From positions 1 through 64,000 of the forward strand of contig NZ_JAJSAR010000001.1 in NCBI RefSeq assembly GCF_021729085.1: 64,000 bases of DNA, written 5' to 3'. Under the pieces are notes generated by a model. It saw nothing but the letters and a program-made list of their open reading frames with translations, ran no database searches and was not told the origin of the DNA. The DNA comes from Pseudohongiella sp. O18 (GTDB lineage Bacteria > Pseudomonadota > Gammaproteobacteria > Pseudomonadales > Pseudohongiellaceae). This document shows positions 10,296-19,201 of the stretch, piece after piece; positions within the stretch are counted from its first letter, which is position 1, and each line of letters begins with the position of its first letter. Position numbers and translations under genes: made by a program.

Positions 10296-11291
10296 ATGAC
10301 AACATATGACGTGTACGGCATCGGCAATGCGCTGGTCGACAAAGAATTCGAAGTAGACGACAACTTTTTTGTCGAAGCAGGTATCGAGAAAGGCTTCATG
10401 ACACTGATGGATGAGCACCCCCAACAGGTCATTCTGGACCTGCTGAGCCAGCGCTATCCGTTGAAAAAGCAGGCCGGTGGCGGTTCCGCTGCCAACACGC
10501 TATACGCCGTAAGCCAGTTTGGTGGTAAAACATTCTATGCCTGCAAAGTAGCCAATGATGAGACAGGCGACTTTTACGTAAGCGCCCTTGGCGACCATAA
10601 CATCAGCACCAATCTGGGCGCTCAGCGCGAACCTGGTATTACTGGCCGCTGCCTGGTCATGGTGACACCTGATGCTGAACGGACCATGCTGACACACCTG
10701 GGCATCTCATCACAGGTCTCCCCGTCAGACGTTCAGGAAGAAATCGTGGCTCAGGCCAAATTCGTATATATCGAGGGTTATCTGGTTACATCTGATTCGG
10801 CGCGCGCGGCTGCAAAAAAACTGAAGGCCTGCGCAGAGCAGCATGGCGTCAAGACGGCATTGACCTTCTCCGATCCTGCGATGGTCGAGTATTTTAAAGA
10901 TGGGGTTAATGAAGTGCTTGGTGATGGCGTCGACCTGCTGTTCTGCAATGAGCAGGAGGCCAAGATCTGGGCCGACGAAGACGATTTCGAAAAAGCCTGT
11001 AAAAAAATTGCCACAGTGGCCACTAGCTTTGTGATTACACGTGGTGCCAGAGGCGCATTATTATTCGATGGTCAGAATTACATTGATATTGCGCCACACA
11101 GCGTCAAGGCGGTGGACACAAACGGGGCGGGAGACATGTTTTCCGGTGCATTTCTTTATGGCATCACACAGGGCATGTCATTCCAGAAAGCCGGTGAACT
11201 TGCCAGTCTGGCATCAGCAACGGTGGTCACTGAGTTCGGCCCACGACTGGATCCGGAGCAGCACTTACGCTTGCTGGAGAAGTTGAACTAG
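10296..11291 (+). CDS. PfkB-family carbohydrate/adenosine kinase
   Basis: Ribokinase-fold sugar or nucleoside kinase of 331 residues. The N-terminal YGIGNALVDKEFEV, the substrate motif GGGSAANTLYAVSQFGG and the C-terminal signature AVDTNGAGDMFSGAFLYG with its catalytic Asp are all intact. Annotated homologues are called adenosine kinase or PfkB kinase, and the true substrate cannot be fixed from sequence. It follows hemL by 30 bases. Downstream are two GC-rich hairpins before convergent dnaJ. Confidence 0.9.
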   Translation: MTTYDVYGIGNALVDKEFEVDDNFFVEAGIEKGFMTLMDEHPQQVILDLLSQRYPLKKQAGGGSAANTLYAVSQFGGKTFYACKVANDETGDFYVSALGDHNISTNLGAQREPGITGRCLVMVTPDAERTMLTHLGISSQVSPSDVQEEIVAQAKFVYIEGYLVTSDSARAAAKKLKACAEQHGVKTALTFSDPAMVEYFKDGVNEVLGDGVDLLFCNEQEAKIWADEDDFEKACKKIATVATSFVITRGARGALLFDGQNYIDIAPHSVKAVDTNGAGDMFSGAFLYGITQGMSFQKAGELASLASATVVTEFGPRLDPEQHLRLLEKLN

Positions 11292-11304
11292 GACTTGTTT
11301 TCAG

Positions 11305-11374
11305 CGGGCCACTGAGTGTAGGCCCGGATGGCAACTTGCCCGGCCCTGCAGGCGTTTAGCCAGCGGGCCGGGCA
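11305..11374. terminator. Two GC-rich hairpins between PfkB kinase and dnaJ
   Basis: The first hairpin is CGGGCC/GGCCCG (11305-11326). The second is a ten-base perfect stem, TGCCCGGCCC/GGGCCGGGCA (11337-11374). They sit between the convergent genes and could stop transcription from both sides. Neither is followed by a clear U-tract, so termination may be weak or Rho-dependent. Confidence 0.45.
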
Positions 11375-11387
11375 GCACAGTCACGAT

Positions 11388-12512
11388 TCAGGCACGAAGA
11401 TCGTCGACGAACTTCTTCACGCCATCAAACCAACTGGTTTTCTTTGGAGACTGCTGACCTTCGGTATCTCCGATGGTCTGAAACTCCTGCAGCAATTCTT
11501 TCTGGCGGCGCGTCAGTTTGACTGGCGTTTCCACCACAACCCGACACAGCAGGTCGCCCGGGCCACCACCTCTGACAGAACTGACGCCCTTGCCACGCAG
11601 ACGGAATAATTTCCCGGTTTGTGTCTCGGCAGGAATTTTCAGTTTGACACGGCCATCGAGAGTCGGGACTTCAAGTTCCCCTCCCAGAGCCGCATCAACG
11701 AAACTGATCGGAATTTCGCAGTGCAGGTCTCGGCCTTCACGCACAAATATTTTGTGAGGGCGCATGTGAATCTGCACGTACAGGTCGCCGGGAGGTCCTC
11801 CGTTTACACCGGCCTGACCTTCGCCGGTGAGACGGATTCGGTCACCCTCATCCACGCCCGCAGGCACTTTAACCGAGAGAGTCTTCTGCTCTTCAACCTG
11901 ACCGCGGCCGTGGCAGGAGTTACAGGGATCCTTGATCTGCTTGCCACTGCCATGACAGCGTGGACAGGTCTGCTGCACAGAGAAAAATCCCTGCTGCATT
12001 CGAACCTGACCCAGGCCGTTGCAGGTTGAACAGTCAACGGGCGCCGAACCTTTTTTGGCGCCTGTGCCGTCACAGCTATCACAGGTGACCGCGGTTGGGA
12101 TGCGAATCTTGACCGTTGTTCCCTTGACGGCGTCTTCCAGATTCAGCTCCAGGTTGTAGCGCAGATCCGAGCCCTTGCGGACACCGCTGCGGCCGCCACC
12201 AGCGCGGCCGCCTCCACCAAAGATGTCTCCAAAGATATCACTGAAGATATCACCGAAATCACCGGCTCCATGAGCACCACCCTGCTGGTTAACACCAGCG
12301 TGCCCGTACTGGTCGTAGCGGGCACGTTTATCCGGGTCGGACAGCACTTCAAATGCTTCGTTGGCCTGTTTGAACAGTTCTTCCGACTCTTTGTTGCCGG
12401 AATTCCTGTCAGGGTGATGCTTCATGGCAACGCGCCGGTAGGCCTTTTTGATATCGGCCTCCGACGCATCGCGGGCTACACCCAGTACTTCGTAATAATC
12501 TTTTTTCGACAT
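11388..12512 (-). CDS. dnaJ: Chaperone DnaJ (Hsp40)
   Basis: Co-chaperone that delivers clients to DnaK and stimulates its ATPase. The domain order is canonical. The J-domain has HPD (KHHPDRN) within residues 1-70. It is followed by a Gly-rich linker with [16 protein letters not shown]. Next come four CxxCxGxG zinc repeats ([36 protein letters not shown]) and C-terminal client-binding domains. It is 374 residues and lies 18 bases downstream of dnaK in the heat-shock operon grpE-dnaK-dnaJ. Confidence 0.98.
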   Translation of the reverse strand: MSKKDYYEVLGVARDASEADIKKAYRRVAMKHHPDRNSGNKESEELFKQANEAFEVLSDPDKRARYDQYGHAGVNQQGGAHGAGDFGDIFSDIFGDIFGGGGRAGGGRSGVRKGSDLRYNLELNLEDAVKGTTVKIRIPTAVTCDSCDGTGAKKGSAPVDCSTCNGLGQVRMQQGFFSVQQTCPRCHGSGKQIKDPCNSCHGRGQVEEQKTLSVKVPAGVDEGDRIRLTGEGQAGVNGGPPGDLYVQIHMRPHKIFVREGRDLHCEIPISFVDAALGGELEVPTLDGRVKLKIPAETQTGKLFRLRGKGVSSVRGGGPGDLLCRVVVETPVKLTRRQKELLQEFQTIGDTEGQQSPKKTSWFDGVKKFVDDLRA

Positions 12513-12530
12513 AGTCCGTCAGCCAGTATC

Positions 12531-14465
12531 TTATTTATCGTCCTTCACTTCCTCGAACTCCGCATCCACTGCGTCATCCGCACCTGAGGACTTGTCGTTG
12601 GCTCCAGCGTCATCAGCACCAGCATCTGCAGCTCCGGCGGCACCCTGCTGCTCAGCATACATCTTCTGAGCCAGGCCTGATGATGCTTCGGTCAAGGCTT
12701 TGGTCTTTTCCTCGATCTGCTCAAGCTCGCCAGCTTTCATGGCCTCTTCCAGATCGTTGATGGCAGACTCAATCTTGGCCTTTTCATCAGCGTCCACCTT
12801 GTCACCGGCATCAGCAAGTGTTTTGCGGGTGGCATGGATCAGACCATCGGCTGTATTGCGGGCTGTCACCAGTTGCTCAAACTTCTTGTCTTCCGCTGCG
12901 TTAGCTTCGGCATCCTTGACCATACGCTCGATCTCTTCGTCGGTCAGACCGCTGGACGCCTTGATGACAATCGACTGTTCTTTGCCCGTCGCCTTGTCTT
13001 TGGCAGATACGTTCAGAATACCGTTGGCATCGAGGTCGAATGCTACTTCAATCTGTGGCATGCCACGCGGTGCCGGCGGGATATCGCTCAGGTCGAAACG
13101 GCCCAGAGACTTGTTCTGGTTAGCCTGCTTGCGCTCACCCTGCACGACGTGAATGGTCACCGCAGTCTGGTTGTCGTCCGCCGTCGAGAAGACCTGTGTC
13201 TTCTTGGTGGGGATCGTTGTGTTCTTATCGATCAACACACTGGTTACACCGCCCAGTGTTTCGATACCCAGAGACAGCGGAGTTACGTCCAGCAACAGTA
13301 CGTCATTCACTTCGCCTGACAGTACGGCAGCCTGAATTGCGGCGCCCATCGCAACCGCCTCATCCGGGTTAACGTCACGACGTGCTTCCTTGCCGAAAAA
13401 GTCAGCGACTTTTTTCTGCACAAGAGGCATACGTGTCTGACCACCCACCAGAATGACGTCGTTGATTTTGCCAACATCCAGACCAGCGTCTTTCAGTGCG
13501 GTACGAACCGGCTCCAGTGTGCGCTCAACCAGCGCTTCCACCAGTGATTCGAACTTGGCACGGGTCAGCTTTTGCACAAGGTGCTTGGGACCTGATGCAT
13601 CAGCAGTAATGTAAGGCAGATTCACCTCTGTCTGCTGTGACGATGACAGCTCGATCTTGGCTTTCTCAGCAGCTTCTTTCAGACGCTGCAGTGCCAGCGG
13701 ATCGCTGCGCAGATCCATGCCGGACTCTTTCTTGAACTCATCCGCCAGGTAGTCGATCAGACGCAGGTCGAAATCCTCACCACCGAGGAAGGTATCGCCA
13801 TTGGTCGACAGTACCTCGAAGGTATGTTCACCATCTGTTTCGGCAATTTCGATGATGGATATATCAAACGTACCACCACCCAGGTCGTATACTGCAATGG
13901 TGCTGTCGCCGGACTTCTTGTCCATACCATAAGCCAGCGCCGCTGCGGTCGGCTCATTGATGATGCGCTTGACCTCGAGGCCCGCGATTTTGCCAGCATC
14001 CTTGGTTGCCTGGCGCTGTGAATCGTTAAAATAGGCAGGCACCGTCACCACCGCCTCAGTGACTGGTTCGCCCAGATAATCCTCAGCAGTCTTTTTCATC
14101 TTTTTCAGCACTTGGGCTGAAATCTGGGGCGGTGACATGTTGTTGTCGTTCACACGAACCCAGGCATCACCATTATCTGCCTTGGTAATTTCGTAAGGCA
14201 CCATCTTGATGTCTTTCTGAACAACTTCGTCTTTAAACTGCCGGCCAATCAATCGCTTGATGGCAAACAGCGTATTTTTGGGGTTGGTGACCGACTGGCG
14301 CTTGGCGGGCTGACCCACCAGCGTTTCGCCATCTTTAGTGTAGGCGATGACGGACGGCGTTGTACGATCCCCTTCCGCATTCTCAATGACCTTGGCCTTG
14401 CCGCCTTCCATAATGGAGACACAGGAGTTGGTTGTACCGAGGTCAATACCGATTATCTTGCCCAT
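12531..14465 (-). CDS. dnaK: Chaperone DnaK (Hsp70)
   Basis: ATP-driven Hsp70 chaperone. The nucleotide-binding domain begins [15 protein letters not shown]. It includes the [13 protein letters not shown] and [12 protein letters not shown] signatures, followed by the [18 protein letters not shown] linker and substrate domain. A disordered acidic tail ends in the EEVKDDK signature that recruits DnaJ and GrpE. From the internal ATG at 14465, which has GGAGAGGATATT upstream, the protein is 644 residues. The in-frame extension to 14534 is not needed. A sigma32-like promoter of its own lies in the 85-base gap after grpE. Confidence 0.98.
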   Translation of the reverse strand: MGKIIGIDLGTTNSCVSIMEGGKAKVIENAEGDRTTPSVIAYTKDGETLVGQPAKRQSVTNPKNTLFAIKRLIGRQFKDEVVQKDIKMVPYEITKADNGDAWVRVNDNNMSPPQISAQVLKKMKKTAEDYLGEPVTEAVVTVPAYFNDSQRQATKDAGKIAGLEVKRIINEPTAAALAYGMDKKSGDSTIAVYDLGGGTFDISIIEIAETDGEHTFEVLSTNGDTFLGGEDFDLRLIDYLADEFKKESGMDLRSDPLALQRLKEAAEKAKIELSSSQQTEVNLPYITADASGPKHLVQKLTRAKFESLVEALVERTLEPVRTALKDAGLDVGKINDVILVGGQTRMPLVQKKVADFFGKEARRDVNPDEAVAMGAAIQAAVLSGEVNDVLLLDVTPLSLGIETLGGVTSVLIDKNTTIPTKKTQVFSTADDNQTAVTIHVVQGERKQANQNKSLGRFDLSDIPPAPRGMPQIEVAFDLDANGILNVSAKDKATGKEQSIVIKASSGLTDEEIERMVKDAEANAAEDKKFEQLVTARNTADGLIHATRKTLADAGDKVDADEKAKIESAINDLEEAMKAGELEQIEEKTKALTEASSGLAQKMYAEQQGAAGAADAGADDAGANDKSSGADDAVDAEFEEVKDDK

Positions 14466-14495
14466 AATATCCTCTCCAGAAAACCTTTGATTTCT

Positions 14496-14523
14496 ATATT
14501 GGTTCACAGCCGCTGATTTCAAG
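14496..14523 (-). promoter_or_regulatory. Sigma32-type heat-shock promoter for dnaK
   Basis: On the minus strand a perfect -35 element CTTGAAA is followed after 13 bases by ACCAATAT, which matches the sigma32 -10 consensus CCCCATNT at six of eight positions counting the free base. It lies between grpE and dnaK and would allow separate heat-shock induction of dnaK-dnaJ. Assignment is by consensus only. Confidence 0.6.
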
Positions 14524-14550
14524 GGCTGCAGCAAATTTATTTAAGCCCGT

Positions 14551-15222
14551 TCAGGCTTTGACGCTGACGCCATCGTGACCGCCAGCGCCTGATGGCGCCT
14601 TGGCGACCATGACCATGGCAGGGCGCAGCACGCGACCATTGAGTGTGTAACCTTTCTGCATAACCGCTACCACGGAATCGGGCTCTGCCGTATCGCTCTC
14701 CATCATGCCCATGGCCTGATGGAATTCAGGGTTGAAGGGCTCACCCACCGGATCCAGCGCCGATACATTGAACTTCTGCAGACAGTTGGTGAAGCTCTTC
14801 AGCGTCAGTTCCACACCCTGCTTGAGTGCCGTTACCAGCTCATCATCCTTGTCCGCTGCCGCCTGCAGCGCACGCTCCAGATTGTCAATGACAGGCAACA
14901 GTTCAGAGACCAGCTTCTCCTGGCCATATTTGTGCGCTCGCTCTACATCCTGTTCGGCCCGGCGCCGAATATTTTGCATGTCAGCATGCAGGCGCAGAAC
15001 TTCGCTTTGATGAGCCGCCATTTTCTCCTCCGCCTCTGCCAGGCGGTCCAGTGCCTGCTGCAGGGTCAGCCCGTCATTACCGGCCGCATCCTGCTTGTCT
15101 GCGGAGGCTTCTTGTGCGCCATCAGACTCAGTGCCGGCAGCCTGCTCGACGCCCTCGTCATTCGGCTGCAAGTTTTCTTCCTTTGTATCCTGCTTGTTGG
15201 TTTCAGGCGTTTGCTCACTCAT
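14551..15222 (-). CDS. grpE: Nucleotide exchange factor GrpE
   Basis: DnaK nucleotide exchange factor and thermosensor. A disordered Glu/Gln-rich N-terminus of about 65 residues precedes a long coiled coil (residues about 65-115, with [21 protein letters not shown]). The beta-domain carries the family signature in [13 protein letters not shown] and [20 protein letters not shown]. 223 residues is normal. It is first gene of grpE-dnaK-dnaJ and is divergent from recN, with a strong sigma32-type promoter upstream. Confidence 0.97.
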   Translation of the reverse strand: MSEQTPETNKQDTKEENLQPNDEGVEQAAGTESDGAQEASADKQDAAGNDGLTLQQALDRLAEAEEKMAAHQSEVLRLHADMQNIRRRAEQDVERAHKYGQEKLVSELLPVIDNLERALQAAADKDDELVTALKQGVELTLKSFTNCLQKFNVSALDPVGEPFNPEFHQAMGMMESDTAEPDSVVAVMQKGYTLNGRVLRPAMVMVAKAPSGAGGHDGVSVKA

Positions 15223-15297
15223 ATCTATGCAACCTCAATCCTCTGCAATCTTGATTCTGTAGCTCATCGAATTTCTGCCACGCGGGCTATCTGCTCA

Positions 15298-15325
15298 ATA
15301 TGGGGGCGTCGTGATATGATTCAAG
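15298..15325 (-). promoter_or_regulatory. Sigma32-type heat-shock promoter for grpE
   Basis: The minus strand reads CTTGAA, 14 bases, then CCCCATAT, an essentially perfect match to the sigma32 consensus CTTGAAA-N13-17-CCCCATNT. It lies 76 bases upstream of the grpE start. This is the best heat-shock promoter in the window and predicts RpoH control of grpE-dnaK-dnaJ. Confidence 0.8.
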
Positions 15326-15357
15326 GCATCAACACAGCGATTTTTCAAACCAGGCAC

Positions 15358-15363
15358 TATAAT
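15358..15363 (+). promoter_or_regulatory. Consensus -10 box immediately before recN
   Basis: A perfect TATAAT lies nine bases before the recN ATG, which puts the expected transcription start about two bases before the codon. No TTGACA-like -35 is seen at 16-18 bases. No Shine-Dalgarno sequence is present. A leaderless recN message is possible. No LexA box (CTGT-N8-ACAG) is visible in the intergenic region. Confidence 0.35.
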
Positions 15364-15371
15364 CAAATTAA

Positions 15372-17063
15372 ATGCTGATACTTCTGTCCATACGCAACTA
15401 CGCCATCGCCGAGAGCCTGGATATTGAACTGTCGGCGGGCATGACCGCCATTACCGGCGAAACCGGCGCCGGCAAGTCAATCATCCTGGGGGCCATGAGC
15501 CTGATCCTCGGCGATCGTGCCGACCGCGACGCAATTCGCAGCGGCTGCGACCGTGCCGATATCACAGCCGAGTTTGATGTCTCCCGACTGACGGCAGCGC
15601 GCCAATGGCTGGCGGACAACGCTCTGGATTCGGACCATCCGGACCAGTGCCTTATCCGGCGCAGCGTATCAGCCGATGGGCGCTCAAGAGCATGGATCAA
15701 TGGGGCACCAGTAACTCTGCAGTCGCTAGCCGAGCTCGGCGCTCTGCTGATGGACATACACAGCCAGCATGAGCATCACTCTCTGCTCAAGAAGGCTACC
15801 CATCAGCAGCTGCTGGATGATTACGCTGGCCATGCGCCAGCAACGACCAGGCTGCGCGAACTGGCAGAGCAGTGGCGCCAGACGCATAAAGAGCTGGAGA
15901 GCCTGCTGAATGACAGTAATGAACAGTCTGCTCAACTTGAACTTGCCCGATACCAGCTGGAGGAGCTGGACCAGCTGAACCTGCAGGACGACGAGCTGGA
16001 CAGCCTCGACCAGGAACTTGATGAGTTAACTCACGCCGAATCGCGCCTGGCCAAACTGCAGGCGCTGCTTCAGCTATGTCGAGAGGATGACGAAGCCAAT
16101 ATTGTGCAGATGCTTCAGCACAGCCAGGCACTGGCCGCCGAATGCGGGCAGAGCAGCGCACTGCAGAATATTCAGGACATGCTCAGCACCGCCCTGATAC
16201 AGGTTGAAGAGGCCGCCAGCGAGATCAACCGTCATCTGGACAGTATCGAGATCAACCCGGAACGACTGAATGAAGTAAACGAACGGCTTGGACAGATTCA
16301 TCAACTGGCGCGCAAACATAAAGTCAGACCCGAGTCACTGGTCGAGATGCGGGCACAGCTGCAGCAACAACTTCAATCTCAGGCGAGCAGCGCCGAAGCA
16401 ATCACTCACTTACAGGAAGCAGCCGACCGCTTGCAGCGCGAGTGGCAGGATCAGGCCAGCCAGATTAGCGCCGCGCGCTCAAAGGCAGCCGACCTTCTCT
16501 CAGAGGCCGTCAATAAGCAGCTCGCCGCACTTGCCATGCCAGACGCGCGGCTTTCAGTTGAGCTGGTCGCACAGGACAGCGCCCACCCGCAGCCCTTCGG
16601 CCTGGAACAGGCGGAGTTTCTGATCAGCACCAACACCGGGCAGTCCGCCAAACCTCTGGCCAAGATTGCCTCAGGAGGCGAATTGTCCCGCATCAGCCTG
16701 GCCATTCAGGTAATCACGGCGATGACTTCGGACACACCAACGCTGGTATTCGACGAGGTCGACGTAGGCATTGGAGGCTCTATCGCACGGACTGTTGGCA
16801 GGCTGCTCAAGCAACTTGGAGCGCGCAGTCAGGTATTGTGCGTGACCCACCAGCCGCTGGTTGCCAGCCAGGCCAATCAACACCTTTTTGTCAGCAAGCA
16901 GACGCAAGGCAATCAGACACAATCGAGTGTCTCGCTGCTGGAAGAAGAGGACAGGTTGACGGAAATCGCCAGAATGCTGGGCGGCGACAGCGGATCGAAA
17001 GGCCGGCCCAGCGAAGAGTCGCTTGCCCATGCTCGGGAACTGACGGCTATCAGTACCAGTTGA
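15372..17063 (+). CDS. recN: DNA repair protein RecN
   Basis: SMC-like ATPase acting in double-strand-break repair with RecA. The N-terminal Walker A is GETGAGKSIILGAM, and the C-terminal half has the ABC signature KIASGGELSRISLAI and Walker B LVFDEVDVGIGG. The long central region (residues about 150-350) is Gln/Glu/Leu-rich coiled coil. 563 residues is normal. It is divergent from grpE and convergent with fur. The first codon has no ribosome-binding site, so translation may be leaderless. Confidence 0.97.
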   Translation: MLILLSIRNYAIAESLDIELSAGMTAITGETGAGKSIILGAMSLILGDRADRDAIRSGCDRADITAEFDVSRLTAARQWLADNALDSDHPDQCLIRRSVSADGRSRAWINGAPVTLQSLAELGALLMDIHSQHEHHSLLKKATHQQLLDDYAGHAPATTRLRELAEQWRQTHKELESLLNDSNEQSAQLELARYQLEELDQLNLQDDELDSLDQELDELTHAESRLAKLQALLQLCREDDEANIVQMLQHSQALAAECGQSSALQNIQDMLSTALIQVEEAASEINRHLDSIEINPERLNEVNERLGQIHQLARKHKVRPESLVEMRAQLQQQLQSQASSAEAITHLQEAADRLQREWQDQASQISAARSKAADLLSEAVNKQLAALAMPDARLSVELVAQDSAHPQPFGLEQAEFLISTNTGQSAKPLAKIASGGELSRISLAIQVITAMTSDTPTLVFDEVDVGIGGSIARTVGRLLKQLGARSQVLCVTHQPLVASQANQHLFVSKQTQGNQTQSSVSLLEEEDRLTEIARMLGGDSGSKGRPSEESLAHARELTAISTS

Positions 17064-17082
17064 AAGAATCGTTAGGCAGATC

Positions 17083-17505
17083 TCAGGCAGAGCGCTGACA
17101 CTCAGAGCATATGCCGTACAGGTAGAGGCTGTGATCGGTTATTTCGAAGCCAAATTCGGCGGCAATCTTGTCCTGCCGATCCTCAATGACCTCATCAAAA
17201 AACTCTTCTACACGTCCACACTTGTTGCAGACCAGGTGGTCATGGTGCTCGGCTGTGTGAAGTTCGAAAACAGAATGTCCGCCCTCGAAGCGGTGTCGCA
17301 TTACCAGGCCAGCCGATTCGAACTGGGTCAGCACGCGGTACACCGTAGCCAGGCCGACTTCCTCACCAGCTTCAATCAATGCCTTGTAGACATCTTCAGC
17401 ACTCATGTGGCGGGTTTCGGAACTTTCCAGCAATTGCAGAATCTTTACCCTCGGCAATGTGACTTTGAGGCCCGCTTTGCGTAGTTCCTGATTTTCTGAG
17501 GACAT
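17083..17505 (-). CDS. fur: Ferric uptake regulator Fur
   Basis: Fe(II)-dependent repressor of iron acquisition. The N-terminal winged helix has KVTLPRVKILQLLE and the recognition-helix segment GLATVYRVLTQFE. Metal-site residues follow in HTAEHHDHLVCNKCGRVEEFFD and the C-terminal CSECQ. The start chosen is MSSENQELRK, giving 140 residues as in typical Fur; the longer frame adds 22 unconserved residues. The divergent fur/bamE arrangement is widely conserved in gammaproteobacteria. It is convergent with recN with 19 bases between. Confidence 0.97.
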   Translation of the reverse strand: MSSENQELRKAGLKVTLPRVKILQLLESSETRHMSAEDVYKALIEAGEEVGLATVYRVLTQFESAGLVMRHRFEGGHSVFELHTAEHHDHLVCNKCGRVEEFFDEVIEDRQDKIAAEFGFEITDHSLYLYGICSECQRSA

Positions 17506-17607
17506 TTTGATTCTCGCACAGTTTTTGGCTAAAGGTGTTATCCTGCCTTGTTTTACCGCAGGCAACTGCATACGCTATTATGCACTCTAATCAGGTGAGT
17601 TAAAAGT

Positions 17608-18039
17608 TTGGACCCGTTATCCATGGTTGATCATATGAATACATCCCGCCATCCAAAATGGCGCTTAGCGCCAATGGCCATCATGGCATGCCTCATCCTG
17701 GGCGCGTGCTCCTCCCTGCCCGTGCCACAGTTCCCGGGGGTCTATAAGATTCCAATCGCACAGGGCAATATCATTACCCAGGAAATGGTTGACCAGCTTG
17801 AACCTGGCATGACGCCCCGGCAGGTGATCTTTGTCATGGGTTCACCGCTGGTGCGTGACCCATACAATCAGCAGCGCTGGGATTACGTCTACAATTACCA
17901 GCCAGGCGGCGGCGAACGTGGCCAGGAACGCCTGACACTGTACTTCGAAAACGATGAACTGGTCCGCTTTGAAGGCGACTTTGAGCCAGGCCCGGATGCT
18001 GCGTGGCACAGTGTCAGCGAAGCCCAGGAAGCTTCCTGA
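17608..18039 (+). CDS. bamE: Outer membrane assembly lipoprotein BamE (SmpA/OmlA)
   Basis: Small lipoprotein of the BAM complex that inserts outer-membrane beta-barrels. A signal peptide ends in the lipobox LGAC, so the mature N-terminus is the lipidated Cys followed by SSLPVPQFPGVYKIPIAQGN. The conserved QLEPGMTPRQVIFVMGSPLV and RWDYVYNYQPGG motifs define BamE. The frame opens at a TTG with AGGTGAG eight bases upstream. ATG codons at 17623 and 17635 give shorter, equally plausible signal peptides. It is divergent from fur. Confidence 0.95.
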   Translation: MDPLSMVDHMNTSRHPKWRLAPMAIMACLILGACSSLPVPQFPGVYKIPIAQGNIITQEMVDQLEPGMTPRQVIFVMGSPLVRDPYNQQRWDYVYNYQPGGGERGQERLTLYFENDELVRFEGDFEPGPDAAWHSVSEAQEAS

Positions 18040-18086
18040 GCATTTCCACCAGCTATTCGAAACCACTCAAGCGAAGGGTTTAATTC

Positions 18087-18566
18087 ATGATCAGCGACAT
18101 CGACAAAACGCTTGAACATGCTCAGCAGATCTGTACACAACAGGGTGTGCGGCTAACCGAGAAGCGCCGTCGTGTCCTGCAGGTTGTTCTGGAATCGGCA
18201 GAGCCACTGTCCGCCTACCAGATAGCCGACAACTATAGAGATCTCTACGGAAAGACGCTGTCCGTCATGTCTGTGTATCGAATGCTTAACTTCCTCAAGG
18301 ACAATGAGCTGGTCCATCGCCTGGAGACTACCAACCAGTACCTGCCATGTTCACATATCCGCTGCCAGCACGACCACGAGGTGCCGCAATTCCTGATCTG
18401 CGACAGCTGCAAGGGTGTAGAGGAAGTAGGTATCCGCAAAGAAATTCTCAGCGAGCTCAGCGCCAATATCAAAGACACTGGATTCACACTGGCCCGCCAG
18501 CAACTTGAATTCAGGGGCATATGTAGCGCCTGCCAGCGGGCTGGCGCTACACTCAAGCTCAACTGA
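18087..18566 (+). CDS. Fur-family transcriptional regulator, Zur-like
   Basis: Second Fur paralogue in 1.5 kb, 159 residues. The winged helix carries VRLTEKRRRVLQVVLES and the recognition segment LSVMSVYRMLNFLKDNELVHRL. Zinc-binding cysteines lie in CSHIRCQHDHEVPQFLICDSC and at the C-terminal CSACQ. The sequence around YLPCSHIRCQHDHEVPQF is closer to Zur than to Fur, so a zinc-sensing repressor is most likely, but no znuABC genes are adjacent. It follows bamE by 47 bases and may be co-transcribed. Confidence 0.85.
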   Translation: MISDIDKTLEHAQQICTQQGVRLTEKRRRVLQVVLESAEPLSAYQIADNYRDLYGKTLSVMSVYRMLNFLKDNELVHRLETTNQYLPCSHIRCQHDHEVPQFLICDSCKGVEEVGIRKEILSELSANIKDTGFTLARQQLEFRGICSACQRAGATLKLN

Positions 18567-18590
18567 AGAGCTGGGGGTCAGAAGAACCAG

Positions 18591-19115
18591 TTAAAGAGAT
18601 ACACCCGGCGCAGGTGTAGCATTGCTTAACTGATCCAGTGTTGGCAGCTCCGGAGCAAACTCCCGGTGACAGGTTTCACAGGTCTCAATCAGTTGCCCAC
18701 CTGCACGCTGCATCAAATCTGTATTGCGACTACGCACCGCATTGACCGCACGGGCACCGTCCTGGCTCAGCTGTTCCGCCAACTCCAGCCAGCGAGGATC
18801 TGCCGCAAGCTCAGAATCGGCCTGCCCCGTGCCTGGCACTTGCAGCAACTCACCACCAAGCTGAACCTGATAGGCGAGATGCTCCAGCTCTCGAAAGTCG
18901 CGGTCAGTCTGTGGATTGTTCCAGGTAGCGGACCAGTAAGGGTCTGAGGCCTTATTGATCAAGGCAACCTTGATTGCATCAAAAGCGACCGGCAACTGGT
19001 TGACCACCGTATTGCCACCGCCATCACCGCCGCCGCCACAAGCGCTCAGTGTGGCCATCAGGGCAATCGCTGCCAAGGTTTTACCTGCAAGCTTTTCATT
19101 ATTATCGTGCCGCAT
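18591..19115 (-). CDS. Cytochrome c' -like haem lipoprotein
   Basis: A 174-residue exported protein. Its signal peptide ends in the lipobox LSAC, followed by a Gly-rich linker (CGGGGDGGGN) tethering the domain to a membrane. The rest is helical and has a single haem-attachment motif CETCH about 25 residues from the C-terminus, the layout of class II cytochrome c'. Electron partners are unknown. It is transcribed away from the ArsA operon and convergent with the Zur-like gene. Confidence 0.75.
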   Translation of the reverse strand: MRHDNNEKLAGKTLAAIALMATLSACGGGGDGGGNTVVNQLPVAFDAIKVALINKASDPYWSATWNNPQTDRDFRELEHLAYQVQLGGELLQVPGTGQADSELAADPRWLELAEQLSQDGARAVNAVRSRNTDLMQRAGGQLIETCETCHREFAPELPTLDQLSNATPAPGVSL

Positions 19116-19201
19116 TTGCCAACTCCTGTCAGTTTAGGATCAATCAGTCAAACCAATGCTATGCGTAACACGCAAGCATTACAACCATTCCCCAGCCGCC
19201 C

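Noticed and set aside
14466-14534. N-terminal extension of DnaK
   Set aside because: The canonical [14 protein letters not shown] start has a good ribosome site at 14465, and the extension would cover the sigma32 promoter.
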